From assembly GCA_963699015.1 (NCBI GenBank), contig CAVOSX010000005.1, forward strand, positions 248,001 through 312,000: 64,000 nucleotides of DNA, read 5' to 3'. A model generated the notes under the pieces. The model was not told where the DNA came from, ran no database searches, and saw nothing but the letters and a program-made list of their open reading frames with translations. This stretch comes from PALSA-505 sp963699015. GTDB taxonomy: Bacteria; Actinomycetota; Actinomycetes; Streptosporangiales; Streptosporangiaceae. Each line of letters begins with the position of its first letter. Position 1 is the stretch's first letter. The position numbers were made by a program, and so were the translations under genes. This document shows positions 51,600 through 61,375 of the stretch, in pieces.

Positions 51600-54428
51600 C
51601 TAAAGAAGCGGCTCCGCTGCGGTGCCTTCGTGTGCTGGCGCTGGCGTGCTGGCGCGGGCGATCACGTCGCGCAGCTGGTTTCGGCCGGCCACCCCGAGCT
51701 TGGGATAGGTCCGGTACAGGTGCGAGCTGACCGTGCGCGGGGAGAGGAAGAGCCGGTCGGCGATCTGCCGGTTGGTCAGGCCGTCGCTTGCCAGGCGGAC
51801 GATCTGGCGCTGCTGCGGGGTCAGCTCCTCCAGGGCGCCGCGGTCGACGGCCATACCGGTGATAGCGACTCCGCACGCTCTCAGTTCTGTCTCCGCCCGC
51901 TGCGCCCAGGACCGGGCGCCGAGCCGCCGGAAGGTTGCCAGCGCCTCGGTCAGGACCGGCTTGGCGTCGTTGATCTGGCGGCGGCGCCGCAGCCATTCGC
52001 CGTGGTCGAGGCGAAGCTGTGCCCGCTCGAATGGCCACTGGTCCCCGGCGGGATCGGCGAGCGCCGGGCTGAAACGGGCACCTGACTTCGCTGGGTCGGC
52101 GAGCAGGCCGCGGGCCCGGGCGATGAGCTGCTCGAGCCGGGGAGAAGCCGTTCCATCTAGATGGCTGAGCGCCTGCTCCAGGACGTGTTGTCCTTCCATC
52201 CGCCGGCCGGCGCGGACCGCGGCGGCGGCGAGGTCGGCCACGCCCAGGTAGGAGGCGTAGTTGTGCAGGGGTGTGCCGTTTTCGCTGAATAGGCTGCGGA
52301 GCTGGGTGAACGCTTGGAGGTAGCTGCCGTCGGCGAGAGCCGCGACGCCGAGGGTCCGCCGGGCCCAGGCGGCTATCAGCCCGTTTTCGGCGGAATCGAC
52401 GTCGGCGAGAGCCCTGTCAGCGTGCCTGCGTGCATCGGTGGAGTCCCCACGCATGGCCAGGACGGTGGCCGCGATCACCTCAGCGGACGCGGCAACGATT
52501 TCCATATGGCTCGCCTCAGCCATGCCGGCCGCCTCTGCGGCATTTTCCAGCGCCTCGTCCCAGCTTCCCGTGTCCATGTATGCCCACCCGAGAGCGGTCA
52601 GGCCTGGCCCGCTGGTGCCCCGCATCCCGGGTGCCTGGAGCCTGCGCATAGCGTCCTGCAGCATTTGGATCGCCAGGCCGGATTCGTCCAGGAGCCATGC
52701 GGCGGACCCGGCCCGCCACAGAGCGGGCTCGTCAAGGGCAGAACGGGCGATGCGGCGCAGGTACGGGACGAGCTGGATTCTGCTGCCGAACGGGTCGGTG
52801 CAGGCCCGTATCCAGAGCGCCCGCGCGCCGACATCAATGCGCGGGCGGCGGCCGGGCGGCGGCCCGTTGTTTTCCAGGAGTTCGAGGCTGCGGCTGACGG
52901 CCTGGCGGCTGGCGGGCGCACCTGAGTAGTAGGCGACGGTGGCTGCATCAGCGAGGGCGTCCCAGGCGAGGTCCGGCAGGTCACGCGATGCCTCTTCGGC
53001 GACGGACAGGAGCGCGGCCAGCGCGGCTGAGCGCCGGCCAGAGTAGGCCAGCGCCCACCCCGCATCACGGCGGGCTGTCAGCCGCAGGACGGGGTCGGCC
53101 GTGACCGCGAGGGCGCGGGTGGCGAGGTCCTGGACCCAGTCCGCCTGGCCGGTGGAAATGGCGGCCGAGGCGGCGGCTACCAGCCGCCGTGCCTGGTCTG
53201 CGCGGTCGGGGCTGAGTTCGGCGGCGCGTTCCATCGCCAGCGCGGCAGCGGCCGCACCACCGCGGTGCTGCGCCTGGGCAGCCGTGGCCTCGAGCAGCGA
53301 GGCCACGTGTTCGTCCGGTTGCAGGGCCGCGGCGGCCAGGTGCCAGGCTCGCCGGTCTGGCTGATCGTGCAGGGCCTCGGCGAGCAGGCGGTGCGCTGCA
53401 GCCCGCTGGGCGAAGGGTGCGGAGTGGTAGATGGCAGAGCGGACGAGGGGGTGGGAGAACTGCAGGCTGGTCTTGTCCAACTTGACCAGGCCAAGCTGCT
53501 CGGCTGGCGCGAGCGCCGCCGCATCGGCCCCGGCGCCGTGGCTGGCTGCTGCGGTCAAGTCGGGGCTGTCGGCCACCGCGGCGAGCAGCAGCGCGGCTTG
53601 CGCCTGCCCGGGCAGGCCGGCGAACCGGGCGGTGATGACGGCGCTCAGCCGGTCAGTCAGGGGCAGCGGCTCGGCGGCCCACCGCCTGCTGGCGGCGGGA
53701 TCGTCGGCGATCACCTTTGCCAGTTCGATCAGTGCCATGGGATTGCCCGCTGCCTGGGCGAGCACCTGCGCCCGGGCTCGTCCGCGGGGCGGGACAGGCT
53801 GACCGTCCAGCAGGCGTCCCGCGTCCGCTGCTGACAGCGGCTCGAGACGTAGCTCGGGGAATCCCCGGTCAAGGCCGGCGGGCGGGGCCTGCCCCCGGGC
53901 GCCCACAAGCAGCACGACCTGCTCGGCGTCGAGGCGGCTGCCGGCGAAGGCCAGGGCGTCCAGCGAGCTGCGGTCGAGCCAGTGGGCGTCGTCGGCGACC
54001 ACGAGCACCGGGGAACGTTCGGAAAGATCGGAGAGCAGTGTGAGGACGGCGACCCCGGTCAGGAGCGGGTCGGGAGCAAGGGGGCCTGCAGCGAGGCTGA
54101 AAGCGCCTAGCAGGGCCTGGGCCTGCCGGGCGGGAAGGCCGGCGATGCTGGACAGCGCCGGCCGCAGCAGCTGATGCAGCCCGGCGAACGCGAGTTTTGA
54201 CTCCGATTCCCGGCCGGTGACCCGGAGCACCCGCATGCCCGCCGACCGTGCCCGCCCGGCTGCTTCGGCCAGCAGGACGGTCTTGCCCATGCCTGCCTCG
54301 CCGATGACGAGCAGGACCTGGCTTGCCTGCGGGACCGGATCCACGAGCCCGCGCAGGGTGGCCAGCGCGGTTTCCCGGCCGATGATGCGCGCGGGCTGCT
54401 GCGGGGGGAGCTCACCGGAGCCTGGCAT
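51600..54428 (-). CDS. Large LuxR-family regulator with AAA/STAND ATPase
   Basis: This protein of about 942 residues starts MPGSGELPPQQPARIIGRET and has an AAA/STAND ATPase with the P-loop LLVIGEAGMGKTVLLAEAAG and Walker B SPVLVVADDAHWLDRSSLD. Helical TPR-like repeats follow from about residue 400. A C-terminal LuxR-type domain contains LTPQQRQIVRLASDGLTNRQ and IADRLFLSPRTVSSHLYRTY. This is the LAL (large ATP-binding LuxR) type, often a pathway-specific activator. The target is unknown. ATG 54428 follows AAAGGACAG; the longer frame upstream is rejected. The gene seems intact. Confidence 0.93.
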   Translation of the reverse strand: MPGSGELPPQQPARIIGRETALATLRGLVDPVPQASQVLLVIGEAGMGKTVLLAEAAGRARSAGMRVLRVTGRESESKLAFAGLHQLLRPALSSIAGLPARQAQALLGAFSLAAGPLAPDPLLTGVAVLTLLSDLSERSPVLVVADDAHWLDRSSLDALAFAGSRLDAEQVVLLVGARGQAPPAGLDRGFPELRLEPLSAADAGRLLDGQPVPPRGRARAQVLAQAAGNPMALIELAKVIADDPAASRRWAAEPLPLTDRLSAVITARFAGLPGQAQAALLLAAVADSPDLTAAASHGAGADAAALAPAEQLGLVKLDKTSLQFSHPLVRSAIYHSAPFAQRAAAHRLLAEALHDQPDRRAWHLAAAALQPDEHVASLLEATAAQAQHRGGAAAAALAMERAAELSPDRADQARRLVAAASAAISTGQADWVQDLATRALAVTADPVLRLTARRDAGWALAYSGRRSAALAALLSVAEEASRDLPDLAWDALADAATVAYYSGAPASRQAVSRSLELLENNGPPPGRRPRIDVGARALWIRACTDPFGSRIQLVPYLRRIARSALDEPALWRAGSAAWLLDESGLAIQMLQDAMRRLQAPGMRGTSGPGLTALGWAYMDTGSWDEALENAAEAAGMAEASHMEIVAASAEVIAATVLAMRGDSTDARRHADRALADVDSAENGLIAAWARRTLGVAALADGSYLQAFTQLRSLFSENGTPLHNYASYLGVADLAAAAVRAGRRMEGQHVLEQALSHLDGTASPRLEQLIARARGLLADPAKSGARFSPALADPAGDQWPFERAQLRLDHGEWLRRRRQINDAKPVLTEALATFRRLGARSWAQRAETELRACGVAITGMAVDRGALEELTPQQRQIVRLASDGLTNRQIADRLFLSPRTVSSHLYRTYPKLGVAGRNQLRDVIARASTPAPAHEGTAAEPLL

Positions 54429-54601
54429 CTGCCTGTCCTTTCGGGCAGTGCGTTTCAGCAACGCCGTCTCCAGGCTAGATACCCGATCTCGGCCCGGCAC
54501 GCCGGCCGCAGGCGGAAAGTGCAGTCGCCCGGCGGATACCCGCGCATGCCTTGCCGGAGCCACAGTGATGACTGGCCCGGGCGTTACCACCACGAGCAAG
54601 G

Positions 54602-54751
54602 ATCAGCGAGGGCCTTGAGCTGCCCGTCCTGGTGGTCAACGGCACCGACGACATCGTGATCCCGACGATCAACTCCTACATCCTGCAGCAGTTCCTGCCG
54701 AACGCCGAGCTCATCCTGTACCCGGACGCGCGCATCTTCCTCGACGACTAG
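54602..54751 (+). pseudogene. C-terminal fragment of an alpha/beta hydrolase
   Basis: The frame reads LELPVLVVNGTDDIVIPTIN, SYILQQFLPNAELILYPDA and RIFLDD, then stops. It corresponds to the strand with the catalytic acid (GTDD) of a hydrolase of the haloperoxidase type. The region that would hold the final histidine is altered. The N-terminal two thirds are missing. Confidence 0.7.
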
Positions 54752-54770
54752 CCCGTACCAGGCAACCGCG

Positions 54771-54835
54771 CCGATGCCCAGCCGATCGGCATTATCACCG
54801 AGGCGGACATCGCGCACGCCGTCGCAGCAGAGCCC
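54771..54835 (+). pseudogene. CBS-domain fragment
   Basis: A short frame reads ADAQPIGIITEADIAHAVAA, the strand and helix of a CBS domain (GIITEADI). Such domains bind adenine nucleotides and often occur with universal stress proteins. Only about 20 residues survive, between the hydrolase fragment and the kinase fragment. Confidence 0.6.
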
Positions 54836-55018
54836 CGACCGGAGCACGTGCGGAATCGACAGGGAACCGACAATGGATGTTGATCTCGAACCAGAGCACC
54901 AGGCGGCGAGAGACGATCTCGGACCTGGGCGGCGCCTTGGCGGCCAGCGGGCCTCCTGACCGACAGCGCACCACTGCACACTGAGCGGATCGGCCAGATC
55001 ACCGCGGGCGCTGACCGG

Positions 55019-55645
55019 ATGCGCACGGTGCTGCTGGCCGCGGTCGGCCACGACCTGCGCTCACCGCTGGCCGCAGCGAGGGCGGCGGTCAGCTGCCTGC
55101 GTTCGCCGGGGCTGCAGCTGACCGAGGCCGACCGAGACGAACTCCTAGCCACCGCCGAAGAATCGCTCGAACTCCTGTCCCACCTGGCCACCAGCCTGCT
55201 GGACATCACCCGCCTGCAGGCCGAGGGACCTTCAGTGCTTCCCCGCCCTGCCGACCTCTCCGAAATAATCAGCTGCGCCCTGCCCGAAGTAGCGGCCGAC
55301 CCGCCGGTCCTCGAACGGGTCATCGCGAACGTCACCGCGAATGCGCTGCGGTACGCGCCGACCGGAGCACCGCCGCTGCTGGCTGCCGAACACCGCGGCG
55401 GCCGGGTCGAGCTGCGGATGGCCGACCGCGACCCGGGCGTCCGGGCGGCCGACCGGGAACTGATGTTCGCCCCGCTCCAGCGGCTTGGCGAGACCGACCT
55501 CGGCACCGGTGTCGGCCTCGGGCTTGCCGTGTCCCGCGGACTCACCGAGGCGATGGGCGGCACGCTGCAACCGGCGGAAACTCCCGGCGGCGGCCTGACC
55601 ATGACCATCTCCCTGCCCGCAGCGCTCCCTGCGGACCGCGCCTAG
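55019..55645 (+). pseudogene. C-terminal part of a KdpD-type sensor kinase with an internal deletion
   Basis: The start reads MRTVLLAAVGHDLRSPLAAA, with the phosphorylated His, and continues with the dimerisation helices (LLATAEESLELLSHLATSLL). After LSEIISCALPEVAADPPVLE it jumps to the ATP-binding domain (VIANVTANALRYAPTGAP), where about 25 residues are absent. It ends with GTGVGLGLAVSRGLTEAMGG. The membrane and sensory domains are missing and no clear start exists upstream, so it appears to be a remnant. A continuous open frame remains, and a truncated kinase could still be made. Confidence 0.7.
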
Positions 55646-55753
55646 CACGGCAAAGCAGGGACGGGTACCGCCAGGTGCAGTCACGTTGCGGATACCGGAG
55701 CGGACGCGCTTGGTCCAGTTTTGAGGTAACTCACCAGGAAGGAGGTCCACATA

Positions 55754-56143
55754 ATGATCATCTTCGATAACCCTGCGACCGTTCCCGCCCCGGCTGGCCA
55801 GTACTCCCATGTGGCGCGCGTCGAACTCGGCGGCAAGACCATCCTGCAACTGTCGGGGCAAGTCGCGATCGACGCGGACCGCAACATCGTCGGCGACGAC
55901 ATGACGACCCAGGCGGACTTCATCATGGACAACATCACCGCGATCCTGGCCGCCCACGGCGCCACCCTTGCCGATGTGGTCAATGTCCGCGCGTACCTCA
56001 CCGATATGAGCCAGCTTCCCGACTACGGCAAGGTACGAGCGGCGCGCTTCACCGCGACCCCGCCGACTATCACGACTGTCGAGGTATCCCGCTTGTGGGT
56101 TCCCGGCGCGCTCCTCGAAGTCGAGGCGCTTGCGATTACCTGA
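55754..56143 (+). CDS. RidA-family protein (enamine/imine deaminase-like)
   Basis: This 129-residue protein has the RidA fold with YSHVARVELGGKTILQLSGQ, QADFIMDNITAILAAHGATL, ADVVNVRAYLTDMSQLPDYG and a C-terminal VPGALLEVEALAIT. RidA proteins hydrolyse reactive enamine or imine intermediates such as 2-aminoacrylate. The active-site Arg of enzymatically active members (in NVRAYLTD) and the C-terminal Glu (EVEA) are kept. The ribosome site GAAGGAGG is nearly perfect. ATG 55754 is the start. It stands alone between fragments. Confidence 0.9.
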   Translation: MIIFDNPATVPAPAGQYSHVARVELGGKTILQLSGQVAIDADRNIVGDDMTTQADFIMDNITAILAAHGATLADVVNVRAYLTDMSQLPDYGKVRAARFTATPPTITTVEVSRLWVPGALLEVEALAIT

Positions 56144-56255
56144 GCCTCTGGATCGCGGTCGGCTCACCTACTGCGGGAGATTCTGCTCCCCGGCTCGGGC
56201 AGCGGCGGCGGGACGCCCGCTGGCGGATATGACGGACCCGTTCGCCCGATGCTGG

Positions 56256-56971
56256 TCAAGGAACCGACGATCCAGATCTCGCTGATCTGAACGGAGCGTC
56301 ACCATCAGGGCTGGCAAGGCCGGGACGGGGACGCCGGGTGCGGCGCAGGGCGACGGCGACGACGAACGGCCAGCAGGTCTGGATCGATGACGTCAGCCGT
56401 TCGGCCAGGCCCAGGACGCTGCCGTCGCGGGTCTCGAGGAACACCCAGCCGAGCAGGGCCACGAAGATGGCGGTGACGGCGGCGCAGGCGCAGACGCCCA
56501 GGATCGGCGGCCGCGGTGAGACGCGCCGGGCGGCGAAGGCGGGCCACACGGCGATCGTGACCGCGCCGAGCACGGTCCAGGCGAGGTGCCGCGGGGTCGT
56601 GCCGCGGGCGGATTCGGGGGATGCGGCGATGCCGATGCCGGCCATGCCCGCGACGATCAGCAGGGCACGGGCCGGCGCCGGACACCGGTCAGGCCCGCGG
56701 CGGTGACGAGATAGCAGCCGCCGGTCAGGACAATGCCGCCGGTCATGACCCACCGGTCGGTTCCGGCCTGCCCGGCCATCACGCTGATGGTCTTGCGCAC
56801 CGGGCTGTAGGAGGCTGGCTGGAGGATGCCGGCAATGAGGTAGGCCCCGGTCAGCAGGACCGGCGCCAGGCCGGCCGAAATAATCGCCCACCGGCGGGCT
56901 GCCGGGCTGGAGCGCACCGGCCAGGCGGCCGGGACCGGCAGGTGGCGCCCCTGCCAGTGGGCGGTGCTCAT
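56256..56971 (-). pseudogene. DUF998 membrane protein, one frameshift
   Basis: The first frame starts MSTAHWQGRHLPVPAAWPVR and contains two helices (WAIISAGLAPVLLTGAYLIA and VMTGGIVLTGGCYLVTAAG), then passes GLTGVRRRP. After a frame change near 56680 the second frame continues RALLIVAGMAGIGIAASPES, LAWTVLGAVTIAVWPAFAA and LGVCACAAVTAIFVALLGWV. It ends in a charged tail. Joining both gives a normal DUF998 membrane protein of about 230 residues. The function of the family is unknown. One indel explains the break, so a sequence error is possible. Confidence 0.75.
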
Positions 56972-57422
56972 CGCGGGCGACCCGGCTCGGGCGGGCGATC
57001 CGGTTTCGGCTTATCAGGCGATGAGGACACGTTCGTTACTCCCCTCGGGTCATCAGCCGCAGGGCCTGGCCCGGCGGATTGCCCGGCCTCTGCCATCTCG
57101 GCGCTCGCTTCGTCCGCGGCCGGGGTGCCCGGCGTGGTCTGGGCGGTCGTACCTGATTTGAGGGGCGGCGCCGGCGCCGGTCCTGGGGTGTTGTGGTCAG
57201 GGGTGGACGGGTCCGCTGGGTCCGGCGGCCGTGCGAGCCATCACGTCCCACCCACGCTCACTCCCGGCCGGGTGAAAAGCCGTCACCGGATCCCGGTGAT
57301 TCGGCAGCCGGACCGGGCGCCGTTGACAGTCCGTGCGCTGGGCTGGTACCGAGAGAAGGTGCCAGGACCGGGTAGGCGACGCTGGGGGTGTCCGGCGTAG
57401 ATATCAAGGAAGGCCTTTGACG
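56972..57422. other. Intergenic stretch upstream of the second LuxR regulator
   Basis: No gene is recognised in this 450-base stretch. The last part must hold the promoter of the LuxR gene; the ribosome site AAGGAAGG lies at 57406-57413. No clear operator was seen. Confidence 0.4.
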
Positions 57423-60077
57423 GTGGCTCCAGCAACTCCCCGGCTGATCGGCCGGGGAGATCTTGTCGCTGCCCTGGATCGCGCGGCGGCGAAGAAGGTG
57501 ACGATCATCTCGGCTCCGGCCGGCAGCGGGAAGACGTCGCTGCTGCGCGCGTGGGCCGGCCGTCCGGGGCAGCCGCGCCAGCTCGCCGTCATGCAGGTGC
57601 AACGCGACCAGCACGACGCCCAGCAGTTCTGGCTGGCCCTGCTCGACGCGGTCCGTCAGGCCCGCGCCCCAACCAGCCCCGCGGAACCGCCGGCAGCGAC
57701 GCCTGACTTCAACGGGCGGGCGATGGTGGACAGGGTGCTGTCGGAGCTCGCCGACGCTCGCGGCGACGTCATGTTGGTTGTTGATGATCTGCATGAGCTG
57801 AATTGCCCAGAGGCGCTCGCTCAGTTCAGCCGGCTGCTGATGAGCCTTCCCCCGCGAGTGCACGCGATGCTGACCACGCGTCACGATCTGCGGCTGCGCC
57901 TGCATCAGCTGCGCCTGGCGGGTGAGCTGGCCGAGATCCGCGCGGCGGATCTGCGCTTTTCCGAGCGCGAGACCCGCGAGCTTCTCGATGCCTCGGGCAT
58001 CGCGCTGTCGGAGCCCGGAGCGGCGCTGCTGCACCAGCGCACCGAAGGGTGGGCCGCGGGCCTGCGGCTCGCCGCGATCGCGCTGGCCGATCACCCCGAC
58101 CCGGAGCGGTTCGTCGCGGAGTTCTCCGGCAGCGACCGCACGGTCGCCGAGTACCTGATCGCCGAGATGCTGGACCGCCAGCCCGACGACGTCAAGGATT
58201 TGCTGCTGCGCACCTCCCTGCTCGACCGGGTCAACGGCGAGCTGGCCGACCTGCTGACCGGCCGCCCGGGCTCGGAACGGATCCTGCTGGCCCTGGAAGA
58301 CGCCAACGCGTTCGTCGTGTCGCTCGACCCGGAGCGGACGTGGTTTCGCTACCACCACCTGTTCGCGGATCTGCTCCGGCTGGAGCTGCGCCGGGCGCTG
58401 CCCGAACAAGTGCCGGGGCTGCACCGGCGCGCCGCCGGGTGGTTTATCCAGCAGAGCCAGGTGATCGAGGCTGTCCAGCACACGCAGGCGGCGGGCGACT
58501 GGCCCGATGCGGCCAGGCTGCTCGCCGACCATTCGTTCAGCCTGACGCTAGACGGGCAAGCGCAGACCATGCAGGCGCTGCTGCGTGCCTTCCCGCAGGG
58601 CGAGGACCACCCCGAGCTGGCCCTGGTACGCGCGATGGGTGACCTGGTCCAGGGGCGCCTGGACGAGGCGGCCGCCCACCTGGCGGTCGCTGAGGCGCAC
58701 GCGGAGACGACGCCGCCAGATCGCCAGCGCCGCCTGCGGGTGGCGATCGCGTCGCTGAAGCTGTCGCTGGCCAGGCGGCGCGGTCACCTGGCCGGCGTGA
58801 TCGAGCAGGTCAGGTTCCTGGCCTCCCCGGTCACCGGGCAGTCCGACGAAGACATTGCCCTGGGCAGAGACCTGCGCGCGGTAGCGCTGATGAACCTGGG
58901 GACCGCCGAGGCGTGGTCACTGGGGCTGCCAGACGCGGAACGCCACCTGCGGGAGGGCGCCGTCCTGGCCGGGGAGATCGGCCGCCCGTACCTGGAAGTC
59001 GGCTGCCTCGCGCAGCTCGGTTTCGCGTATATCTTCCACGGTGCTGCCATGCCGAAGATCCACCCGTTCGCCATGACCCAGGCGCGCTGTCGTGAGGCGA
59101 TCGCGCTTGCCGAGCGGTACGGCTGGGGCGCGGAGCCGGTGATCGCACCCGCGCTGATGACGCTCGCCGGCACGATGGTGTTCCTGGGTGAGTTCGACGA
59201 AGCCGAGCGGTGGTTGCGGCGCACCGAACGGGCCCTGCAAACCGACACCGGGCCGGACATCAGGCTGCTGCTGCACCAGACGGCCGGGATGCTGAACGCC
59301 GGCCACGGTCGCCATCAGGAGGCGCTCGAGGAGTTCGGCGCGGCCGAATACCTCGCATCGCAGCTGGAGGGATCGCAGGCGCTGGCGAGCCAGGTGACCG
59401 GCTGGATGCTGGCCACGCAAGCCCGCCTCGGGATGACCGGCGAAGCCCGCGCCGCCCTCGCGGCGCTCGATGACGAGCGGGCCAGCTCCGGTGAGATACG
59501 TAATGCCCGCGCGGTGATCTGTCTCGCGGAAGGCGATCCGGCCGCGGCCCTGGGCGCGGTGCGGGATGTGCTGGACGGCACGGCACCGGTCCTCGGTTAC
59601 GTCACGGTCATTGAGGCGCATCTGCTGGCCGGGCTCGCCTATCGAGAGCTCGGTGACCTGCGTGCGGCGAACCAGGCTGCGGAACGGGCGCTGGCCCTGG
59701 CCGACTCTGACCGGCTGGTCCTGCCGTTCGCGGTGACGGGCTCCCGGGAGCTGCTCGAGGCGCTGCACCGGCATGAGACAGCGCACGCCGTGCTGCTCGC
59801 CGACATCCTCGATGTCCTGCACGGCTCATCCCCGGCGGCCACAGGGCAGTCCTCATCGCCGCCGGCGGAGGAACTCAGCCCGGGCGAGCTCAGGGTGCTG
59901 CAATATCTCCCGACGAACCTGTCCAGGCCCGAGATCGCAGGCGAGCTGTCTGTCTCGCCGAACACCGTCAGCACGCACCTGCGCAGCATCTATGCCAAGC
60001 TCCAGGTTCGTGACCGCTCGTCGGCCGTGCAGCGTGCAAGGGAGCTGCAGCTGCTGGCCGCTGGCCGCGCACGCTAG
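57423..60077 (+). CDS. MalT-like LuxR-family ATP-dependent regulator
   Basis: This protein of about 884 residues begins VAPATPRLIGRGDLVAALDR, has a P-loop in TIISAPAGSGKTSLLRAWAG and Walker B VMLVVDDLHELNCPEALAQ, and shows the MalT-type winged helix region (AEIRAADLRFSERETREL). It continues with a TPR-like solenoid (residues about 400-800) and ends with the LuxR domain, ELSPGELRVLQYLPTNLSRP and EIAGELSVSPNTVSTHLRSI. MalT-type regulators respond to inducer binding in the solenoid. GTG 57423 is preferred over TTG 57417 because its spacing from AAGGAAGG is better. The gene is intact and starts the right-hand cluster. Confidence 0.93.
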   Translation: MAPATPRLIGRGDLVAALDRAAAKKVTIISAPAGSGKTSLLRAWAGRPGQPRQLAVMQVQRDQHDAQQFWLALLDAVRQARAPTSPAEPPAATPDFNGRAMVDRVLSELADARGDVMLVVDDLHELNCPEALAQFSRLLMSLPPRVHAMLTTRHDLRLRLHQLRLAGELAEIRAADLRFSERETRELLDASGIALSEPGAALLHQRTEGWAAGLRLAAIALADHPDPERFVAEFSGSDRTVAEYLIAEMLDRQPDDVKDLLLRTSLLDRVNGELADLLTGRPGSERILLALEDANAFVVSLDPERTWFRYHHLFADLLRLELRRALPEQVPGLHRRAAGWFIQQSQVIEAVQHTQAAGDWPDAARLLADHSFSLTLDGQAQTMQALLRAFPQGEDHPELALVRAMGDLVQGRLDEAAAHLAVAEAHAETTPPDRQRRLRVAIASLKLSLARRRGHLAGVIEQVRFLASPVTGQSDEDIALGRDLRAVALMNLGTAEAWSLGLPDAERHLREGAVLAGEIGRPYLEVGCLAQLGFAYIFHGAAMPKIHPFAMTQARCREAIALAERYGWGAEPVIAPALMTLAGTMVFLGEFDEAERWLRRTERALQTDTGPDIRLLLHQTAGMLNAGHGRHQEALEEFGAAEYLASQLEGSQALASQVTGWMLATQARLGMTGEARAALAALDDERASSGEIRNARAVICLAEGDPAAALGAVRDVLDGTAPVLGYVTVIEAHLLAGLAYRELGDLRAANQAAERALALADSDRLVLPFAVTGSRELLEALHRHETAHAVLLADILDVLHGSSPAATGQSSSPPAEELSPGELRVLQYLPTNLSRPEIAGELSVSPNTVSTHLRSIYAKLQVRDRSSAVQRARELQLLAAGRAR

Positions 60078-60123
60078 CCCGGCGGTCACCGGATCCCGGT
60101 GATGCGGGCTCACCTGCCAGCCC

Positions 60124-60387
60124 GTGACCATGGGCCTCATGGACCCGGCACCCGCCCTGTACCTGATCCGGATCAACGGGCACCTCGGCGCCACCGTGCT
60201 GTCCGCGTTCCCGGCGATGGCGCCGCGGCGGCACGGCGCGCACACCGTGCTCACCGGGCTCCTGGACCAGTCCGCGCTGTACGGCATGCTGGCCGAGATC
60301 GAGGCGCTCGGCCTGGACCTGCTCGAGATCCGGAAGCTCGCACCGCAGCGCAGATCACCAGGATCAGGTGACCGCCGCTCACCGTGA
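60124..60387 (+). CDS. Small protein of a conserved actinobacterial family
   Basis: This protein of up to 87 residues contains ALYLIRINGHLGATVLSAFP, GAHTVLTGLLDQSALYGMLA and EIEALGLDLLEIRKLAP. The pattern, a small beta-alpha-beta fold with an RI..G.L conserved start and a LEIR end, is common in actinobacterial hypothetical proteins, often next to LuxR or stress genes. No function is known. GTG 60124, ATG 60130 and ATG 60139 are possible starts; the conserved part begins after the last one. Confidence 0.7.
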   Translation: MTMGLMDPAPALYLIRINGHLGATVLSAFPAMAPRRHGAHTVLTGLLDQSALYGMLAEIEALGLDLLEIRKLAPQRRSPGSGDRRSP

Positions 60388-60440
60388 TGGCTACTAGCTT
60401 CGGGCCCACCCAACCCCTGCTACGACAAGGTGACGCTCCC

Positions 60441-61055
60441 ATGACCAGTGCCCCGGTTCGTGACCCGCTCGCCGACCATCTCCTCACGCCAGAAAACGCT
60501 GCGTTCCTGCTCATCGACTACCAGCCCTCCCAGCTGGCCGCGGTCCGCTCGATGGACCACGACCTCCTGGTCAACAACGCCGTCTCGACCCTCCGGACCA
60601 TCAAGACCTTCGATGTCCCGGTCGTGCACTCAACCGTCAACGTCGCCGCCGGCCAGGGCCCCACCCTGCCCGAGCTGGCCGGCCTGCTGGCAGGCGACAA
60701 GCCGCTCGACCGGACCACGACGAACTCCTGGGAGGACATCGAATTCGTCCAGGCCGTGCGCGCCACCGGCCGCCGCAAGCTCATCCTCTGCGCCCTGTGG
60801 ACCGAAATCTGCATGGCCTTTACCGCGCTGGACGCGCTGCGCGAAGGGTATGAGGTCTACCCTGTCGTCAACGCGATCGGCGGCACCTCGCCCGCGGCCC
60901 ACCAGGCCGGCCTTGACCGCGTGATGCAGGCCGGCGGGCAGCCGATCAGCTGGGTTTCGCTCGCGGTCGAACTGCAGCGCGACTGGGCCCGCCAGGACAC
61001 CGTCGCAGCGATCGTGGAGATCGTCCTCACCGACCGCCTCTTGAAGGAGCAGTAG
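60441..61055 (+). CDS. Isochorismatase-family hydrolase (YcaC-like)
   Basis: This protein of about 204 residues has the cysteine-hydrolase fold with Asp26 in AFLLIDYQPSQ and the nucleophile Cys124 in LCALWTEICMAF. It also has KPLDRTTTNSWEDI and a C-terminal region like YcaC (GGQPISWVSLAVELQRDW). These enzymes hydrolyse amides or related small substrates; the substrate here is unknown. ATG 60441 is chosen because it lies just before the conserved N-terminus. It follows the small protein gene in the same direction after 53 bases. Confidence 0.87.
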   Translation: MTSAPVRDPLADHLLTPENAAFLLIDYQPSQLAAVRSMDHDLLVNNAVSTLRTIKTFDVPVVHSTVNVAAGQGPTLPELAGLLAGDKPLDRTTTNSWEDIEFVQAVRATGRRKLILCALWTEICMAFTALDALREGYEVYPVVNAIGGTSPAAHQAGLDRVMQAGGQPISWVSLAVELQRDWARQDTVAAIVEIVLTDRLLKEQ

Positions 61056-61220
61056 CGCCCCTGGCAGCCGCGGCTCGCGTGTATCGCGCGTCAACCGGCT
61101 GGCAACCCGGCAACAGCCGAAACAGAACGCCGTATTGTCCATATCAACGTCCATCTCAATCGTCGGACCTGAGCATGACGGTGATGACCGGCATACCCGC
61201 CGGGGGAAGGAGCGGATTCC

Positions 61221-61358
61221 GTGAGCAAGGATTCCGTCCTGGCGGCCGGCCGGACCCTGGCCCGCATCGAGGCCCTGTTCGGCGGTCGTCTCCCCTCCGC
61301 TGCCTGCGAGTCGGCCGAGGCGCCCCCCGTCGCCTCGCCGGCACTGTCGCACCGGTGA
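61221..61358 (+). CDS. Possible small gene (45 aa) before the flavoprotein gene
   Basis: The GTG at 61221 is preceded by GGAAGGAG at reasonable spacing. It would encode VSKDSVLAAGRTLARIEALF followed by a short polar tail, with a predicted amphipathic helix. The stop is 17 bases before the ATG of the thioredoxin-reductase-like gene. It may be a small protein or a leader peptide of that operon. Codon bias alone cannot confirm it. Confidence 0.4.
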   Translation: MSKDSVLAAGRTLARIEALFGGRLPSAACESAEAPPVASPALSHR

Positions 61359-61375
61359 CGGATCGGGACGCACCG

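Noticed and set aside
57258..58532. Minus-strand frame of 424 codons opposite the second LuxR gene
   Set aside because: It lies antisense to the well-conserved LuxR regulator and has shadow-like composition.
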